Source: Canna indica (lineage: Eukaryota > Streptophyta > Magnoliopsida > Zingiberales > Cannaceae). From it: 64,000 nucleotides of DNA. Positions 1-10,975 of this stretch are shown here, piece after piece (the stretch's first letter is position 1; each line of letters begins with the position of its first letter). The stretch covers positions 38,613,501 through 38,677,500 of the forward strand of contig CP136897.1 in assembly GCA_034359265.1 (NCBI GenBank). Reading direction: 5' to 3'. The notes under the pieces were generated by a model. The model saw nothing but the letters and a program-made list of their open reading frames with translations, had not been told where the DNA came from and made no database searches. A program made the translations under genes and the position numbers.

Positions 1-64
1 AAGCAGGCTTGCGCGAGAGTGGTAGTAGGATGGGTGACCCCTTGGGAAGTCCGCGTGTTGCACT
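1..64 (+). rRNA. 5S rRNA: 5S rRNA copy 0, partial at left window edge
   Basis: Only gene positions 54-117 lie inside the window. It differs at G58A, T59G, G65C, A74G, C78G, C95T, T106G and C117T, so the A-box and intermediate element are altered. Ends GCACT and TTG before the T-tract. Confidence 0.9.
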
Positions 65-432
65 TGTTTTTTTACTACCTATTTGATTGCACGATGAGAT
101 TATTTTTTTTACCAATCTTTCTAACCAAACGTTAAGGACGGACGACGTCGTCGCCATAAATCTTGGCTGTCGATGGCCCGCGCGGGGCCCGCCGCAACCT
201 CTACGGCCGGCTCGATCGATCAACCGACCCGAAAAATTAAAATTTGTAAATAAATAAGAAAAATAACATTTCAATTATTATTTTTCGTTTAAAACGGGCG
301 TAACTCCGTGCATTATTGTTCGATTTCAGCTTTTTACGTGGCGTTGAAAGGCACGCGAAGAGACGAAGAAAATGACCCCGAGTTGTCCCTCGGACGCTCA
401 CCCTTATTAGCCGACGATCAGAAGTGCATGAC

Positions 433-549
433 GGGTGCGATCATACTAGCACTAACGCACCGGATCCCATCAGAACTCCGAAGTTAAGCAGGCTTGCGCG
501 AGAGTGGTAGTAGGATGGGTGACCCCTTGGGAAGTCCTCGTGTTGCACC
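433..549 (+). rRNA. 5S rRNA: 5S rRNA copy 1
   Basis: Complete length. Variants C15T, G58A, T59G, G65C, A74G, C78G, C95T; five are shared with copy 0, and the A-box/IE changes make activity doubtful. Confidence 0.93.
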
Positions 550-917
550 TTTTTTTTTACTACCTATTTGATTGCACAACGAGATCATTTTTTTTACAAA
601 TTTTTCTAACCAAACGTTAAGGACGGACGACGTCGTCGCCATAAATCTTGGCTGTCGATCGCCCGCGCGGGGCTCGCCGCAACCTCTACTGCCGGCTCGA
701 TCGACCAACCGACCCGAAAAATTAAAATTTGTAAATAAATAAGAAAAATAACATTCTAATTATTATTTTTCATTTAAAACGGGCGTAACTCCGTGCATTA
801 TTGTCCGATTTCAACTTTTCACGTGGCGGTGAAAGGCACGCGAAGAGACGAAGAAAATGACCCCGAGTTGTCCCTCGGACGCTCACCCTTATTAGCCGAC
901 GATCAGAAGTGCATGAC

Positions 918-1034
918 GGGTGCGATCATACTAGCACTAACGCACCGGATCCCATCAGAACTCCGAAGTTAAGCGTGCTTGCGCGAGAGTGGTACTAGGA
1001 TGGGTGACCCCTTGGGAAGTCCTCGTGTTGCACT
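918..1034 (+). rRNA. 5S rRNA: 5S rRNA copy 2
   Basis: Complete length. C15T, G65C, A74G, C95T, C117T. Terminator is of the TTG-T7 form. Confidence 0.94.
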
Positions 1035-1401
1035 TGTTTTTTTACTACCTATTTGATTGCACGACGAGATTATTTTTTTTACCAATCTTTCTAACCAAAC
1101 GTTAAGGACGGACGACGTCGTCACAATAAATCTTGGCTGTCGATCGCCCGCGCGGGGCCCGCCGCAACCTCTACGGCCGGCTCGATCGACTAACCGACCC
1201 GAAAAATTAAAATTTGTAAATAAATAAGTAAAATAACATTTAATTAAAATTTTTCGTTTAAAACGGGCGTAAGTCCGTGCATTACTGTCCGATTTTAGCT
1301 TTTCACGTGGCGCTGAAAGGCGCGCGAAGAGACGAAGAAAATGACCCCCGAACTCTCCCTCGGACGCTCACCTTATTAGCCGATGATCAGAAGTGCATAT
1401 C

Positions 1402-1518
1402 GAGTGCGATCATACCAGCACTAACGCACCGGATCCCATCAGAACTCCGAAGTTAAGCGTGCATGGGCGAGAGTAGTACTACGATGTGTGACCCCTTCGG
1501 AAGTCCTCGTGTTGCACC
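1402..1518 (+). rRNA. 5S rRNA: 5S rRNA copy 3
   Basis: Complete length but divergent: G2A, T62A, G81C, G86T, C95T, G97C. Three of these fall in the C-box. Confidence 0.92.
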
Positions 1519-1886
1519 TTTTTTTTTACTACCTATTTGATTGCACGACGAGATCATTTTTTTTACCAATCTTTCTAACCAAATGTTAAGAACGGACGAC
1601 GTCGTCACAATAAATCTTGGCTGTCGATCGCCCGCGCGGGGCCCGCCGCAACCTCTACTGCTGGCTCGATCGACCAACCGACCCGAAAAATTAAAATTTG
1701 TCAATGAATAAGAAAAATAACATTTCAATTATTATTTTTCGTTTAAAACGGGCGTAACTCCGTTCATTATTGTCCGATTTCAGCTTTTCACGAGGCGCTG
1801 AAAGGCACGCGAAGAAACGAAGAAAATGACCCCGAGTTGTCCCTCGGACTCTCACCCTTATTAGCCGACGATCAAAAGTGCATGAC

Positions 1887-2002
1887 CAGTGCGATCATAC
1901 TAGCACTAACGCACCGGATCCCATCTGAACTCCGAAGTTAAGCGTGCGTGGGCGAGAGTAGTACTAGTATGGGTGACCCCTGGGAAGTCCTCGTGCTGCA
2001 CT
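1887..2002 (+). rRNA. 5S rRNA: 5S rRNA copy 4
   Basis: 116 nt, with one C lost from the C91-95 run. Also G1C, G2A, C15T, A40T, T62G, G82T, T111C, C117T. Helix I start is damaged. Confidence 0.9.
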
Positions 2003-2369
2003 TGTTTTTTTACTACCTATTTGATTGCACGACGAGATCATTTTTTTACCAATCTTTCTAACCAAACGTTAAGGACGGACGACGTCGTTGTCATAAATCT
2101 TGGCTGTCGATTGCCCGCGCGGGGCCCGCCGCAACCTCTACGGCCGGCTCGATTGACCAACCGACCCAAAAAATTAAAATTTGTAAATAAATAAGAAAAA
2201 TAACATTTCAATTATTATTTTTCGTTTAAAACGGGAGTAACTCCGTGCATTATTGTCCGATTTCAGCTTTTCACGTGGCGCTGAAAGGCACGCGAAGAGA
2301 TGAAGAAAATGACCCCGAGTTGTCCCTCGGACGCTCACCCTTATTAGCCGACGATCAGAAGTGCATGAT

Positions 2370-2486
2370 GGGTGCGATCATAGCAACACTAACGCAACGG
2401 ATCCCTTCAAAAATCCGAAGTTAAGCGTGCTTGGGCGAGAGTAGTACTAGGATGGGTGATCCCCTGGGAAGTCCTCGTGTTGCACC
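2370..2486 (+). rRNA. 5S rRNA: 5S rRNA copy 5
   Basis: Complete length but among the most divergent in its 5' half: C14G, G17A, C28A, A37T, G41A, C44A, C91T. Confidence 0.92.
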
Positions 2487-2853
2487 TTTTTTTTTACTAC
2501 CTATTTGATTCCACGACGAGATCATTTTTTTTACCAATCTTTCGAACCAAACGTTAAGGACGGACGACGACGTCGCCATAAAATTTGGCTATCGATTGCC
2601 CGCGCGGGGCCCGCCGCAACCTCTACGGCCGGCTCGATCGACTAACCGACCCGAAAAATTAAAATTTGTAAATAAATAAGTAAAATAACATTTAATTAAA
2701 ATTTTTCGTTTCAAACGGGCGTAAGTCCGTGCATTACTGTCCGATTTTAGCTTTTCACGTGGCGCTGAAAGGAGCGCGAAGAGACGAAGAAAATGACCCC
2801 GAGTTGTCCTTCGGATGCTCACCCTTATTAGCCGACGATCAGAAGTGCATGAC

Positions 2854-2968
2854 CGGTGCGATCATACTAGCACTAACGCACCGGATCCCATCTGAACTAC
2901 GAAGTTAAGCGTGCGTGGGCGAGAGTAGTACTAGGATGGTGACCCCTGGGAAGTCCTCGTGCTGCACT
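2854..2968 (+). rRNA. 5S rRNA: 5S rRNA copy 6
   Basis: 115 nt: one G of GGG(85-87) and one C of C91-95 are missing. G1C, C15T, A40T, C46A, T62G, T111C, C117T. Sister of copy 4; probably non-functional. Confidence 0.9.
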
Positions 2969-3335
2969 TGTTTTTCTACTACCTATTTGATTGCACGACG
3001 AGAGCATTTTTTTACCAATCTTTCTAACCAAACGTTAAGGACGGACGACGTCGTCGTCATAAATCTTGGCTGTCGATCGCCCGCGCGGGGCCCGCCGCCA
3101 CCTCTACGGCCGGCTCGATCGACCAACCGACCCGAAAAATTAAAATTTGTAAATAAATAAGAAAAATAAGATTTCAATTATTATTTTTCGTTTAAAACGG
3201 GCGTAACTCCGTGCATTATTGTTCGATTTCAGCTTTTCACGTGGCGCTAAAAGGCGCGCGAAGAGATGAAGAAAATGACCCCGAGCTATCCCTCGGACGC
3301 TCACCCTTATTAGCCGACGATCAGAAGTGCATGAT

Positions 3336-3452
3336 GGGTGCGATCATACCACCACTAACGCACCGGATCCCATCAGAACTCCGAAGTTAAGCGTGCTTGG
3401 GTGAGAGTAGTACTAGGATGGGTGACCCCCTAGGAAGTCCTCGTGTTGCACC
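3336..3452 (+). rRNA. 5S rRNA: 5S rRNA copy 7
   Basis: Complete. G17C, C67T, G97A; -1 base T. Its downstream spacer is the first of the core 'gacataaaatttgg' type. Confidence 0.95.
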
Positions 3453-3820
3453 TTTTTTTTTAATACCTATTTGATTGCACGACGAGATCATTTTTTTTAC
3501 CAATCTTTCTAACCAAACGTTAAGGACGGACGACGTCGTCGACATAAAATTTGGCTATCGATCGCCCGCGCGGGGCCCGCCGTAACCTCTACGGCCGGCT
3601 CGATCGACCAACCGACCCGAAAAATTAAAATTTGTAAATAAATAAGAAAAATAACATTTCAATTATTATTTTTCGTTTAAAACGGGCGTAACTCCGTGCA
3701 TTTTTGTCCGATTTCAGATTTTCACGTGGCGCTAAAAGGCACGCGAAGAGACGAAGAAAATGACCCCGAGCTATCCCTCGGACGCTCACCCTTATTAGCC
3801 GACGATCAGAATTGCATGAT

Positions 3821-3937
3821 GGGTGCGATCATACCAGCACTAACGCACTGGATCCCATCAGAACTCCTAAGTTAAGCGTGCTTGGGCGAGAGTAGTACTA
3901 GGATGGGTGACCCCGTGGGAAGTCCTCGTGTTGCACC
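3821..3937 (+). rRNA. 5S rRNA: 5S rRNA copy 8 (-1T/G48T/C95G class)
   Basis: Complete. C29T, G48T, C95G. First member from the left of the linked allele class. Confidence 0.95.
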
Positions 3938-4306
3938 TTTTTTTTTAACTACCTATTCGATTGCACGACGATATCATTTTTTTTACCAATCTTTCTAACC
4001 AAACGTTAAGGACGGACGACGTCGTCGACATAAAATTTGGCTGTCGATCGCCCTCGCGGGACCCGCCGCCACCACTACGGCCGGCTCGATCGACCAACCG
4101 ACCCGAAAAATTAAAATTTGTAAATAAATAAGAAATATAACATTTCAATTATTATGTTTCGTTTAAAACGGGCGTAACTCCGTGCATTATTGTCCGATTT
4201 CAGCTTTTCACGTGGCGCTAAAAGGCGCGCGAAGAGACGATGAAAATGACCCCGAGCTATCCCTCGGACGCTCACCCTTATTAGCCGACGATCAGAAGTA
4301 CTTCAC

Positions 4307-4423
4307 GGGTGCGATCATACCAGCACTAACGCACCGAATCCCATCAGAACTCCGAAGTTAAGCGTGCTTGGGCGAGAGTAGTACTAGGATTGGTGACCCC
4401 CTGGGAAGTCTTCGTGTTGCACC
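4307..4423 (+). rRNA. 5S rRNA: 5S rRNA copy 9
   Basis: Complete. G31A, G85T, C105T. Its downstream spacer is cut short, leading into truncated copy 10. Confidence 0.95.
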
Positions 4424-4627
4424 TTTCTTTTTACTACCTATTTGATTGCACAATGAGATCATTTTTTTTACCAATCTTTCTAACCAAACGTTAGGAGACG
4501 GACGACGTCGTCGACATAAAATTTGGCTGTCGATCGCCCGCGCGGGGCCCGCCGCAACCTCTACGGCCGGCTCGATCGACCAACCGACCCGAAAAATTAA
4601 AATTTGTAAATAAATAAGAAAAATAAC

Positions 4628-4734
4628 ATACCAGCACTAACTCACCGGATCCCATCAGAACTCCGATGTTAAGCGTGCTTCGGCGAGAGTAGTACTAGGA
4701 TTGGTGACCCACTGGGAAGTCCTCGTGTTGTACC
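4628..4734 (+). pseudogene. 5'-truncated 5S copy 10
   Basis: Begins at gene position 11 (ATACC) directly after AT-rich spacer ending GAAAAATAAC, so positions 1-10 and about 165 bp of distal spacer are gone. Body variants G25T, A50T, G64C, G85T, C94A, C114T. Does not carry the C35T/C47T/G51T marks of the amplified truncated lineage. Confidence 0.9.
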
Positions 4735-5103
4735 TTTTTTTTTTACTACCAATTTGATTGCACGACGATATCATTTTTTTTACCAATCTTTCTAACCAAA
4801 CGTTAAGGACGGACGACGTCGTCGACAAAAAATTTGGCTGTCGATCGCCCGCGCGGGGCCCGCCGCAACCTCTACGGCCGGCTCGATCGACCAACCGAGC
4901 CGAAAAATTAAAATTTGTAAATAAATAAGAAATATAACATTTCAATTATTATTTTTCGTTTAAAACGGGCGTAACTCCGTGCATTATTGTCCGATTTCAG
5001 CTTTTCACGTGGCGCTAAAAGGCGCGCGAAGAGACGAAGAAAATGACCCCGAGCTATCCCTCGGACGCTCACCCTTATTAGCCGACGATCAGAATTGCAT
5101 CAT

Positions 5104-5220
5104 GGGTGCGATCATACCAGCACTAACGCACCGGATCCCATCAGAACTCCTAAGTTAAGCGTGCTTGGGCGAGAGTAGTACTAGGATGGGTGACCCCGTG
5201 GGAAGTCCTCGTGTTGCACT
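5104..5220 (+). rRNA. 5S rRNA: 5S rRNA copy 11 (-1T/G48T/C95G class)
   Basis: Complete. G48T, C95G, C117T. Confidence 0.95.
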
Positions 5221-5589
5221 TTTTTTTTTTACTACCTATTTGATTGCACGACGAGATCATTTTTTTTACCAATCTTTCTAACCAAACGTTAAGGACGGAC
5301 GACGTCGTCGACATAAAATTTGGATGTCGATCGCCCGCGCAGGGCCCGCCGCAACCTCTACGGCCGGCTCGATCGACCAACCGATCCGAAAAATTAAAAT
5401 TTGTAAATAAATAAGAAATATAACATTTCAATTATTATTTTTCGTTTAAAACGGGCGTAACTCCGTGCATTATTGTCCGATTTCAGCTTTTCACGTGGCT
5501 CTAAAAGGCGCGCGAAGAGACGAAGAAAATGACCCCGAGCTATCCCTCGGACGCTCACCCTTATTAGCCGACGATCAGAATTGCATGAT

Positions 5590-5706
5590 GGGTGCGATCA
5601 TACCAGCACTAACGCACCGTATCCCATCAGAACTCCTAAGTTAAGCGTGCTTGGGCGAGAGTAGTATTAGGATGGGTGACCCCGTGGGAAGTCCTCGTGT
5701 TGCACC
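5590..5706 (+). rRNA. 5S rRNA: 5S rRNA copy 12 (-1T/G48T/C95G class)
   Basis: Complete. G31T, G48T, C78T, C95G. Downstream spacer has AAATTAAATTT lacking two A's. Confidence 0.95.
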
Positions 5707-6074
5707 TTTTTTTTTTACTACCTATTTGATTGCACGACGAGATCATTTTTTTTACCAATCTTTCTAACCAAATGTTAAGGTCGGACGATGTCATCGACAT
5801 AAAATTTGGCTGTCGATCGCCCGCGCGGGGCCCGCCGCAAACTCTACGGCCAGCTCGATCGACCAACCGACCCGAAAAATTAAATTTGTAAATAAATAAG
5901 AAATATAACATTTCAATTATTATTTTTCGTTTGAAACGGGCGTAACTCCGTGCATTATTGTCCGATTTCAGCTTTTCACGTGGCGCTAAAAGGCGCGCGA
6001 AGAGACGAAGAAAATGACCCCGAGCTATCCCTCGGACGCTCACCCTTATTGGCCGACGATCAGAATTGCATCAT

Positions 6075-6191
6075 GGGTGCGATCATACCAGCACTAATGC
6101 ACTGGATCCCATCAGAACTCCGAAGTTAAGCGTGCTTGGGCGAGAGTAGTACTAGGATGGGTGATCCCCTGGGAAGTCCTCGTGTTGCACC
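6075..6191 (+). rRNA. 5S rRNA: 5S rRNA copy 13
   Basis: Complete. C24T, C29T, C91T; -1 base T. Confidence 0.95.
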
Positions 6192-6559
6192 TTTTTTTTT
6201 ACTACCTATTTGATTGCACGACGAGATCATTTTTTTTACCAATCTTTCTAACCAAACGTTAAGGACGGACGACGTCGTCGACATAAAATTTGGCTGTGGA
6301 TCGCCCGCGCGGGGCCCGCCGCAACCTCTACGGCCGGCTCGATCGACCAACCGATCCGAAAAATTAAAATTTGTAAATAAATAAGAAATATAACATTTCA
6401 GTTATTATTTTTCGTTTTAAACGGGCGTAACTCCGTGCATTATTGTCCGATTTCACCTTTTCACGTGGCGCTAAAAGGTGCGCGAAGAGACGATGAAAAT
6501 GACCCCGAGCTATCCCTCGGACGCTCACCCTTATTAGCCGACGATCAGAAGTGCATGAC

Positions 6560-6676
6560 GGGTGCGATCATACCAGCACTAACGCACCGGATCCCATCAG
6601 AACTCCGAAGTTAAGCGTGCTTGGGCAAGAGTAGTACTAGGATGGGTGACCCCCTGGGAATTCCTCGTGTTGCACC
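6560..6676 (+). rRNA. 5S rRNA: 5S rRNA copy 14 (G102T type)
   Basis: Complete. G68A, G102T. Followed by a deleted spacer and truncated copy 15, a pairing repeated at four other places. Confidence 0.95.
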
Positions 6677-6879
6677 TTTTTTTTTACTACCTATTTGATT
6701 GCACGACGAGATCATTTTTTTTACCAATCTTTCTAACCAAACGTTAAGGACGGACGACGTCGTCGACATAAAATTTGGCTGTGGATCGCCCGCGCGGGGC
6801 CCGCCGCAACCTCTACGGCCGGCTCGATCGACCAACCGACCCGAAAAATTAAAATTTATAAATAAATAAGAGAAATAAC

Positions 6880-6986
6880 ATACCAGCACTAACGCACCGG
6901 ATCTCATCAGAACTCTGAATTTAAGCGTGCTTGGGCGAGAGTAGTACTAGGATGGGTGACCCCCTGGGAAGTCCTCGTGTTGCACC
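6880..6986 (+). pseudogene. 5'-truncated 5S copy 15 (amplified lineage)
   Basis: Starts at gene position 11 after spacer ending AGAGAAATAAC. C35T, C47T and G51T mark the lineage; the rest of the body is consensus. Lacks start site, 5' strand of helix I and the TATA-like box. Confidence 0.9.
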
Positions 6987-7353
6987 TTTTTTTTTACTAC
7001 CAATTTGATTGCACGACGAGATCATTTTTTTTACCAATCTTTCTAACCAAACGTTAAGGACGGACGACGTCGTCGACATAAAATTTGGCTGTCGATCGCC
7101 CGCGCGGGGCCCACCGCAAACTCTACGGCCTGCTCGATCGACCAACCGACCCGAAAAATTAATTTTGTAAATAAATAAGAAATATATCATTTAAATTATT
7201 ATTTTTCGTTTAAAACGGGCGTAACTCCGTGCATTATTGTCCGATTTCAGCTTTTCACGTGGCGCTAAAAGGCGCGCGAAGAGACGAAGAAAATGACCCC
7301 GAGCTATCCCTCGGACGCTCACCCTTATTAGCCGACGATCAGAAGTGCACGAC

Positions 7354-7470
7354 GGGTGCGATCATACCATCACTAACGCACCGGATCCTATCAGAACTCC
7401 GAAGTTAAGCGTTCTTGGGCGAGAGTAGTACTAGGATGGGTGACCCCCTGGGAAGTCCTCGTGTTGCACC
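7354..7470 (+). rRNA. 5S rRNA: 5S rRNA copy 16
   Basis: Complete. G17T, C36T, G60T. Confidence 0.95.
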
Positions 7471-7839
7471 TTTTTTTTTTACTACCTATTTGATTGCATG
7501 ACGAGATCATTTTTTTTACCAATCTTTCTAACCAAACGTTAAGGACAGACGACGTCGTCGACATAAAATTTGGCTGTCGATCGCCCGCGCGGGGCCTGCC
7601 GCAACCTCTACGGCCGGCTCGATCGACCAACCGACCCGAAAAATTAAAATTTGTAAATAAATAAGAAATATAACATTTCAATTATTATTTTTCATTTAAA
7701 ACGGGCGTAACTCCGTGCATTATTGTCCGATTTCATCTTTTCACGTGGCGCTAAAAGGCGCGCGAAGAGACGAAGAAAATGACCCCGAGCTATCCCTCGG
7801 ACTCTCACCCTTATTAGCCGATGATCAGAATTGCATGAT

Positions 7840-7956
7840 GGGTGCGATCATACCGGCACTAACGCACCGGATCCCATCAGAACTCCTAAGTTAAGAGTGC
7901 TTGGGCGAGAGTAGTACTAGGATGGGTGACCCCGTGGGAAGTCCTCGTGTTGCACC
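7840..7956 (+). rRNA. 5S rRNA: 5S rRNA copy 17 (-1T/G48T/C95G class)
   Basis: Complete. A16G, G48T, C57A, C95G. First of a four-unit block seen again at 13898 and 19240. Confidence 0.95.
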
Positions 7957-8325
7957 TTTCTTTTTTACTACCTATTTGATTGCACGACGAGATCATTTTT
8001 TTTACCAATCTTTCTAACCAAACGTTAAGGACGGACGACGTCGTCGACATAAAATTTGGCTGTCGATCGCCCGCGCAGGGCCCGCCGCAACCTCTACGGC
8101 CGGCTCGATCGACCAACCGATCCGAAAAATTAAAATTTGTAAATAAATAAGAAATATTACATTTCAATTATTATTTTTCGTTTAAAACGGGCGTAACTCC
8201 GTGCATTATTGTCCGATTTCAGCTTTTCACGTGGCGCTAAAAGGCGCGCGAAGAGACGAAGAAAATGACCCCGAGCTATCCCTCGGACGCTCACCCTTAT
8301 TGGCCGACGATCAGAATTGCCTCAC

Positions 8326-8442
8326 GGGTGCGATCATATCAGCACTAATGCACCGGATCCCATCAGAACTCCGAAGTTAAACGTGCTTGGGCGAGAGTAG
8401 TACTAGGATGGGTGACCCCCTGGGAAGTCCTCGTGTTGCACC
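8326..8442 (+). rRNA. 5S rRNA: 5S rRNA copy 18 (C24T type)
   Basis: Complete. C14T, C24T, G56A (A-box). Confidence 0.95.
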
Positions 8443-8810
8443 TTTTTTTTTACTACCCATTTGATTGCATGACGAGATCATTTTTTTTACCAATTTTTCT
8501 AACCAAACGTTAAGGACGGACGACGTCGTCGACATAAAATTTGGCTGTCGATCGCCCGCGCGGGGCCCGCCGCAACCTCTACGGCCGGCTCGATCGACCA
8601 ACCGATCCGAAAAATTAAAATTTGTAAATAAATAAGAAATATAACATTTCAATTATTATTTTTTGTTTTAAACGGGCGTAACTCCGTGCATTATTGTCCG
8701 ATTTCACCTTTTCACGTGGCGCTAAAAGGTGCGCGAAGAGACGAAGAAAATGACCCCGAGCTATCCCTCGGACGCTCACCCTTATTAGCCGACGATCAGA
8801 ATTGCATCAC

Positions 8811-8927
8811 GAGTGCGATCATACCAGCACTAACGCACCGGATCCTATTAGAACTCCGAAGTTAAGCGTGCTTGGGCGAGAGTAGTACTGGGATGGATGA
8901 CCCCCTGGGAAGTCCTCGTGTTGCACC
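8811..8927 (+). rRNA. 5S rRNA: 5S rRNA copy 19 (G2A/C39T/A80G/G87A type)
   Basis: Complete. G2A, C36T, C39T, A80G, G87A. G2A opposes C117 in helix I and the last two changes lie in the C-box. Confidence 0.95.
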
Positions 8928-9296
8928 TTTTTTTTTTACTACCTATTTGATTGCATGACGAGATCATTTTTTTTACCAATCTTTCTAACCAAACGTTAAG
9001 GACAGACGACGTCGTCGACATAAAATTTGGTTGTCGATCGCCCGCGCGGGGCCCGCCGCAACCTCTACGGCCGGCTCGATCGACCAACCGACCCGAAAAA
9101 TTAAAATTTCTAAATAAATAAGAAATATAACATTTCAATTATTATTTTTCGTTTAAAACGGGCGTAACTCCGTGCATTATTGTCCGATTTTAGCTTTTCA
9201 CGTGCTGCTAAAAGGCGCGCGAAGAGACGAAGAAAATGACCCCGAGCTATCCCTCGGACGCTCACCCTTATTAGCCGACGATCAGAATTGCATGAT

Positions 9297-9413
9297 TGGT
9301 GCGATCATACCAACACTAACGCACCGGATCCCATCAGAACTCCTAAGTTAAGCGTGCTTGGGCGAGAGTAGAACTAGGATGGGTGACCCCGTGGGAAGTC
9401 CTCGTGTTGCACC
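9297..9413 (+). rRNA. 5S rRNA: 5S rRNA copy 20 (-1T/G48T/C95G class)
   Basis: Complete. G1T, G17A, G48T, T76A, C95G. Confidence 0.94.
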
Positions 9414-9781
9414 TTTTTTTTTTACTACCTATTTGATTGCACGACGAGATCATTTTTTTTACCAATCTTTCTAACCAAACGTTAAGGACGGACGACGTCA
9501 TCGACATAAAATTTGGCTGTCGATCGCCCGCGCGGGGCCCGCCGCAAACTCTACGGCCGGCTCGATCGACCAACCGACCCGAAAAATTAAATTTGTAAAT
9601 AAATAAGAAATATAACATTTCAATTATTATTTTTCGTTTAAAACGGGCGTAACTCCGTGCATTATTGTCCGATTTCAGCTTTTCACGTGGCGCTAAAAGG
9701 CGCGCGAAGAGACGAAGAAAATGACCCCGAGCTATCCCTCGGACGCTCACCCTTATTAGCCGACGATCAGAATTGCATGAT

Positions 9782-9898
9782 GGGTGCGATCATACCAGCA
9801 CTAACGCACCGGATCCCATTAGAACTCCTAAGTTAAGCGTGCTTGGCCGAGAGTAGTACTAGGATGGGTGACCCCATGGGAAGTCCTCGTGTTGCACC
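9782..9898 (+). rRNA. 5S rRNA: 5S rRNA copy 21
   Basis: Complete. C39T, G48T, G66C, C95A; -1 T. Position 95 is A rather than the G usual with G48T. A 98-bp duplication begins in its 3' end. Confidence 0.94.
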
Positions 9899-10078
9899 TT
9901 TTTTTTTAATACCTATTTGATTGCACGACGAGATCCTTTTTTTTACCAATCTTTCTAACCAAACGTTAAGGACGGACAACGTCCTCGTGTTGCACCTTTT
10001 TTTTTAATACCTATTTGATTGCACGACGAGATCCTTTTTTTTACCAATCTTTCTAACCAAACGTTAAGGACGGACGAC
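9883..10078 (+). repeat. 98-bp direct duplication of gene 3' end plus proximal spacer
   Basis: 9883-9980 and 9981-10078 are near-identical. Each starts GTCCTCGTGTTGCACC and ends GACGGAC(A/G)AC. The junction at 9980/9981 joins the spacer palindrome region to gene position 102 at a shared GTC. Confidence 0.9.
9981..9996 (+). pseudogene. 16-nt 3' stub of a 5S gene
   Basis: Gene positions 102-117 (GTCCTCGTGTTGCACC) followed by its own T9 tract, created by the local duplication. No promoter; cannot be a gene. Confidence 0.88.
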
Positions 10079-10364
10079 GTCGTCGACATAAAATTTGGCT
10101 GTCGATCGCCCGCGCAGGGCCCGCCGCAACCTCTACGGCCGGCTCGATCGACCAACCGATCCGAAAAATTAAAATTTGTAAATAAATAAGAAATATTACA
10201 TTTCAATTATTATTTTTCGTTTAAAACGGGCGTAACTCCGTGCATTATTGTCTGATTTCAGCTTTTCACGTGGCGCTAAAAGGCGCGCGAAGAGACGAAG
10301 AAAATGACCCCGAGCTATCCCTCGGACGCTCACCCTTATTGGCCGACGATCAGAATTGCATCAC

Positions 10365-10481
10365 GGGTGCGATCATACCAGAACTAATGCATAGGATCCC
10401 ATCAGAACTCTGAAGTTAAGCGTGCTTGGGCGAGAGTAGTACTAGGATGGGTGACCCCTTGGGAAGTCCTCGTGTTGCACT
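10365..10481 (+). rRNA. 5S rRNA: 5S rRNA copy 22
   Basis: Complete length. C18A, C24T, C28T, C29A, C47T, C95T, C117T. Related to copy 37. Confidence 0.94.
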
Positions 10482-10820
10482 TTTTTTTTTACTACCCATT
10501 TGATTGCATGACGAGATCATTTTTTTTACCAATCTTTCTAACCAAACGTTAAGGACGGACGACGTCGTCGACATAAAATTTGGCTATCGATCGCCCGCGC
10601 GGGGCCCGCCGCAACCTCTACGGCCGGCTCGATCGACCAACCGATCCGAAAAATTAAAATTTGTAAATAAATAAGATATATAACATTTCAATTATTATTT
10701 TTCGTTTTAAACGGGCGTAACTCCGTGCATTATTGTCCGATTTCACCTTTTCACGTGGCGCTAAAAGGTGCGCGAAGAGACGAAGAAAATGACCCCGAGC
10801 TATCCCTCGGACGCTCACCC

Positions 10821-10827
10821 TTATTAG
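10821..10827 (+). promoter_or_regulatory. TATA-like box at -29 to -23 of 5S copy 23
   Basis: TTATTAG sits at the place where plant 5S genes carry an AT-rich TATA-like element near -28. It recurs before nearly every complete gene, with TTATTGG in the C24T class and TTATTAA before copies 55 and 76. Of the other upstream elements known from Arabidopsis, the C at -1 is present (10849), but there is no GC at -12; the nearest GC is at -7/-6. The spacer-deleted pseudogenes have lost this box. Confidence 0.65.
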
Positions 10828-10849
10828 CCGACGATCAGAAGTGCATGAC

Positions 10850-10966
10850 GGGTGCGATCATACCAGCACTAACGCACCGGATCCCATCAAAACTCCGAAG
10901 TTAAGCGTGCTTGGGCGAGAGTAGTACTAGGATGGGTGACCCCCTGGGAATTCCTCGTGTTGCACC
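10850..10966 (+). rRNA. 5S rRNA: 5S rRNA copy 23 (G102T type)
   Basis: Complete. G41A, G102T. Good upstream box (10821) and C at -1. Followed by two successive truncated copies. Confidence 0.95.
10899..10947 (+). promoter_or_regulatory. Internal control region (A-box, IE, C-box) of copy 23
   Basis: Gene positions 50-98 correspond to the A-box (50-64, AGTTAAGCGTGCTTG), intermediate element (67-72) and C-box (80-97, AGGATGGGTGACCCCCTG) bound by TFIIIA in 5S genes. Positions are assigned by homology with characterised 5S genes. The same segment is intact in most copies, including the 5'-truncated ones, so those keep the internal promoter while lacking the upstream box and start site. Confidence 0.75.
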
Positions 10967-10975
10967 TTTTTTTTT
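10967..10975 (+). terminator. Pol III T-tract terminator of copy 23
   Basis: T9 directly after GCACC is a strong RNA polymerase III terminator, and the first T would pair with G1 to close helix I. Tract length is T7-T10 across the array. An alternative form, GCAC followed by TTG and T7, occurs mainly in the edge units (copies 0, 2, 4, 6, 110, 123, 132, 135, 138, 141). A second T8 run (11005-11012 here) may act as a fail-safe. Confidence 0.85.

Larger units (their letters stand above)
7840..9781 (+). repeat. Four-unit higher-order block, occurrence 1
   Basis: Units in the order [G48T C95G], [C24T], [G2A C39T A80G G87A], [G48T C95G]. More private changes than in the two later occurrences, so the oldest or least homogenised. 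Confidence 0.75.

Noticed and set aside
6880..6986. 5'-truncated copies as functional genes starting within the AT-rich spacer
   Set aside because: They keep the internal promoter, but the start site, upstream box and one strand of helix I are missing, so a normal 5S rRNA cannot form. Called pseudogenes.
9981..10078. Assembly artefacts as the general cause of the duplications
   Set aside because: Cannot be excluded without reads, but several junctions recur at separate places with shared private variants, which is more like real exchange. T-tract length differences could still be sequencing error.
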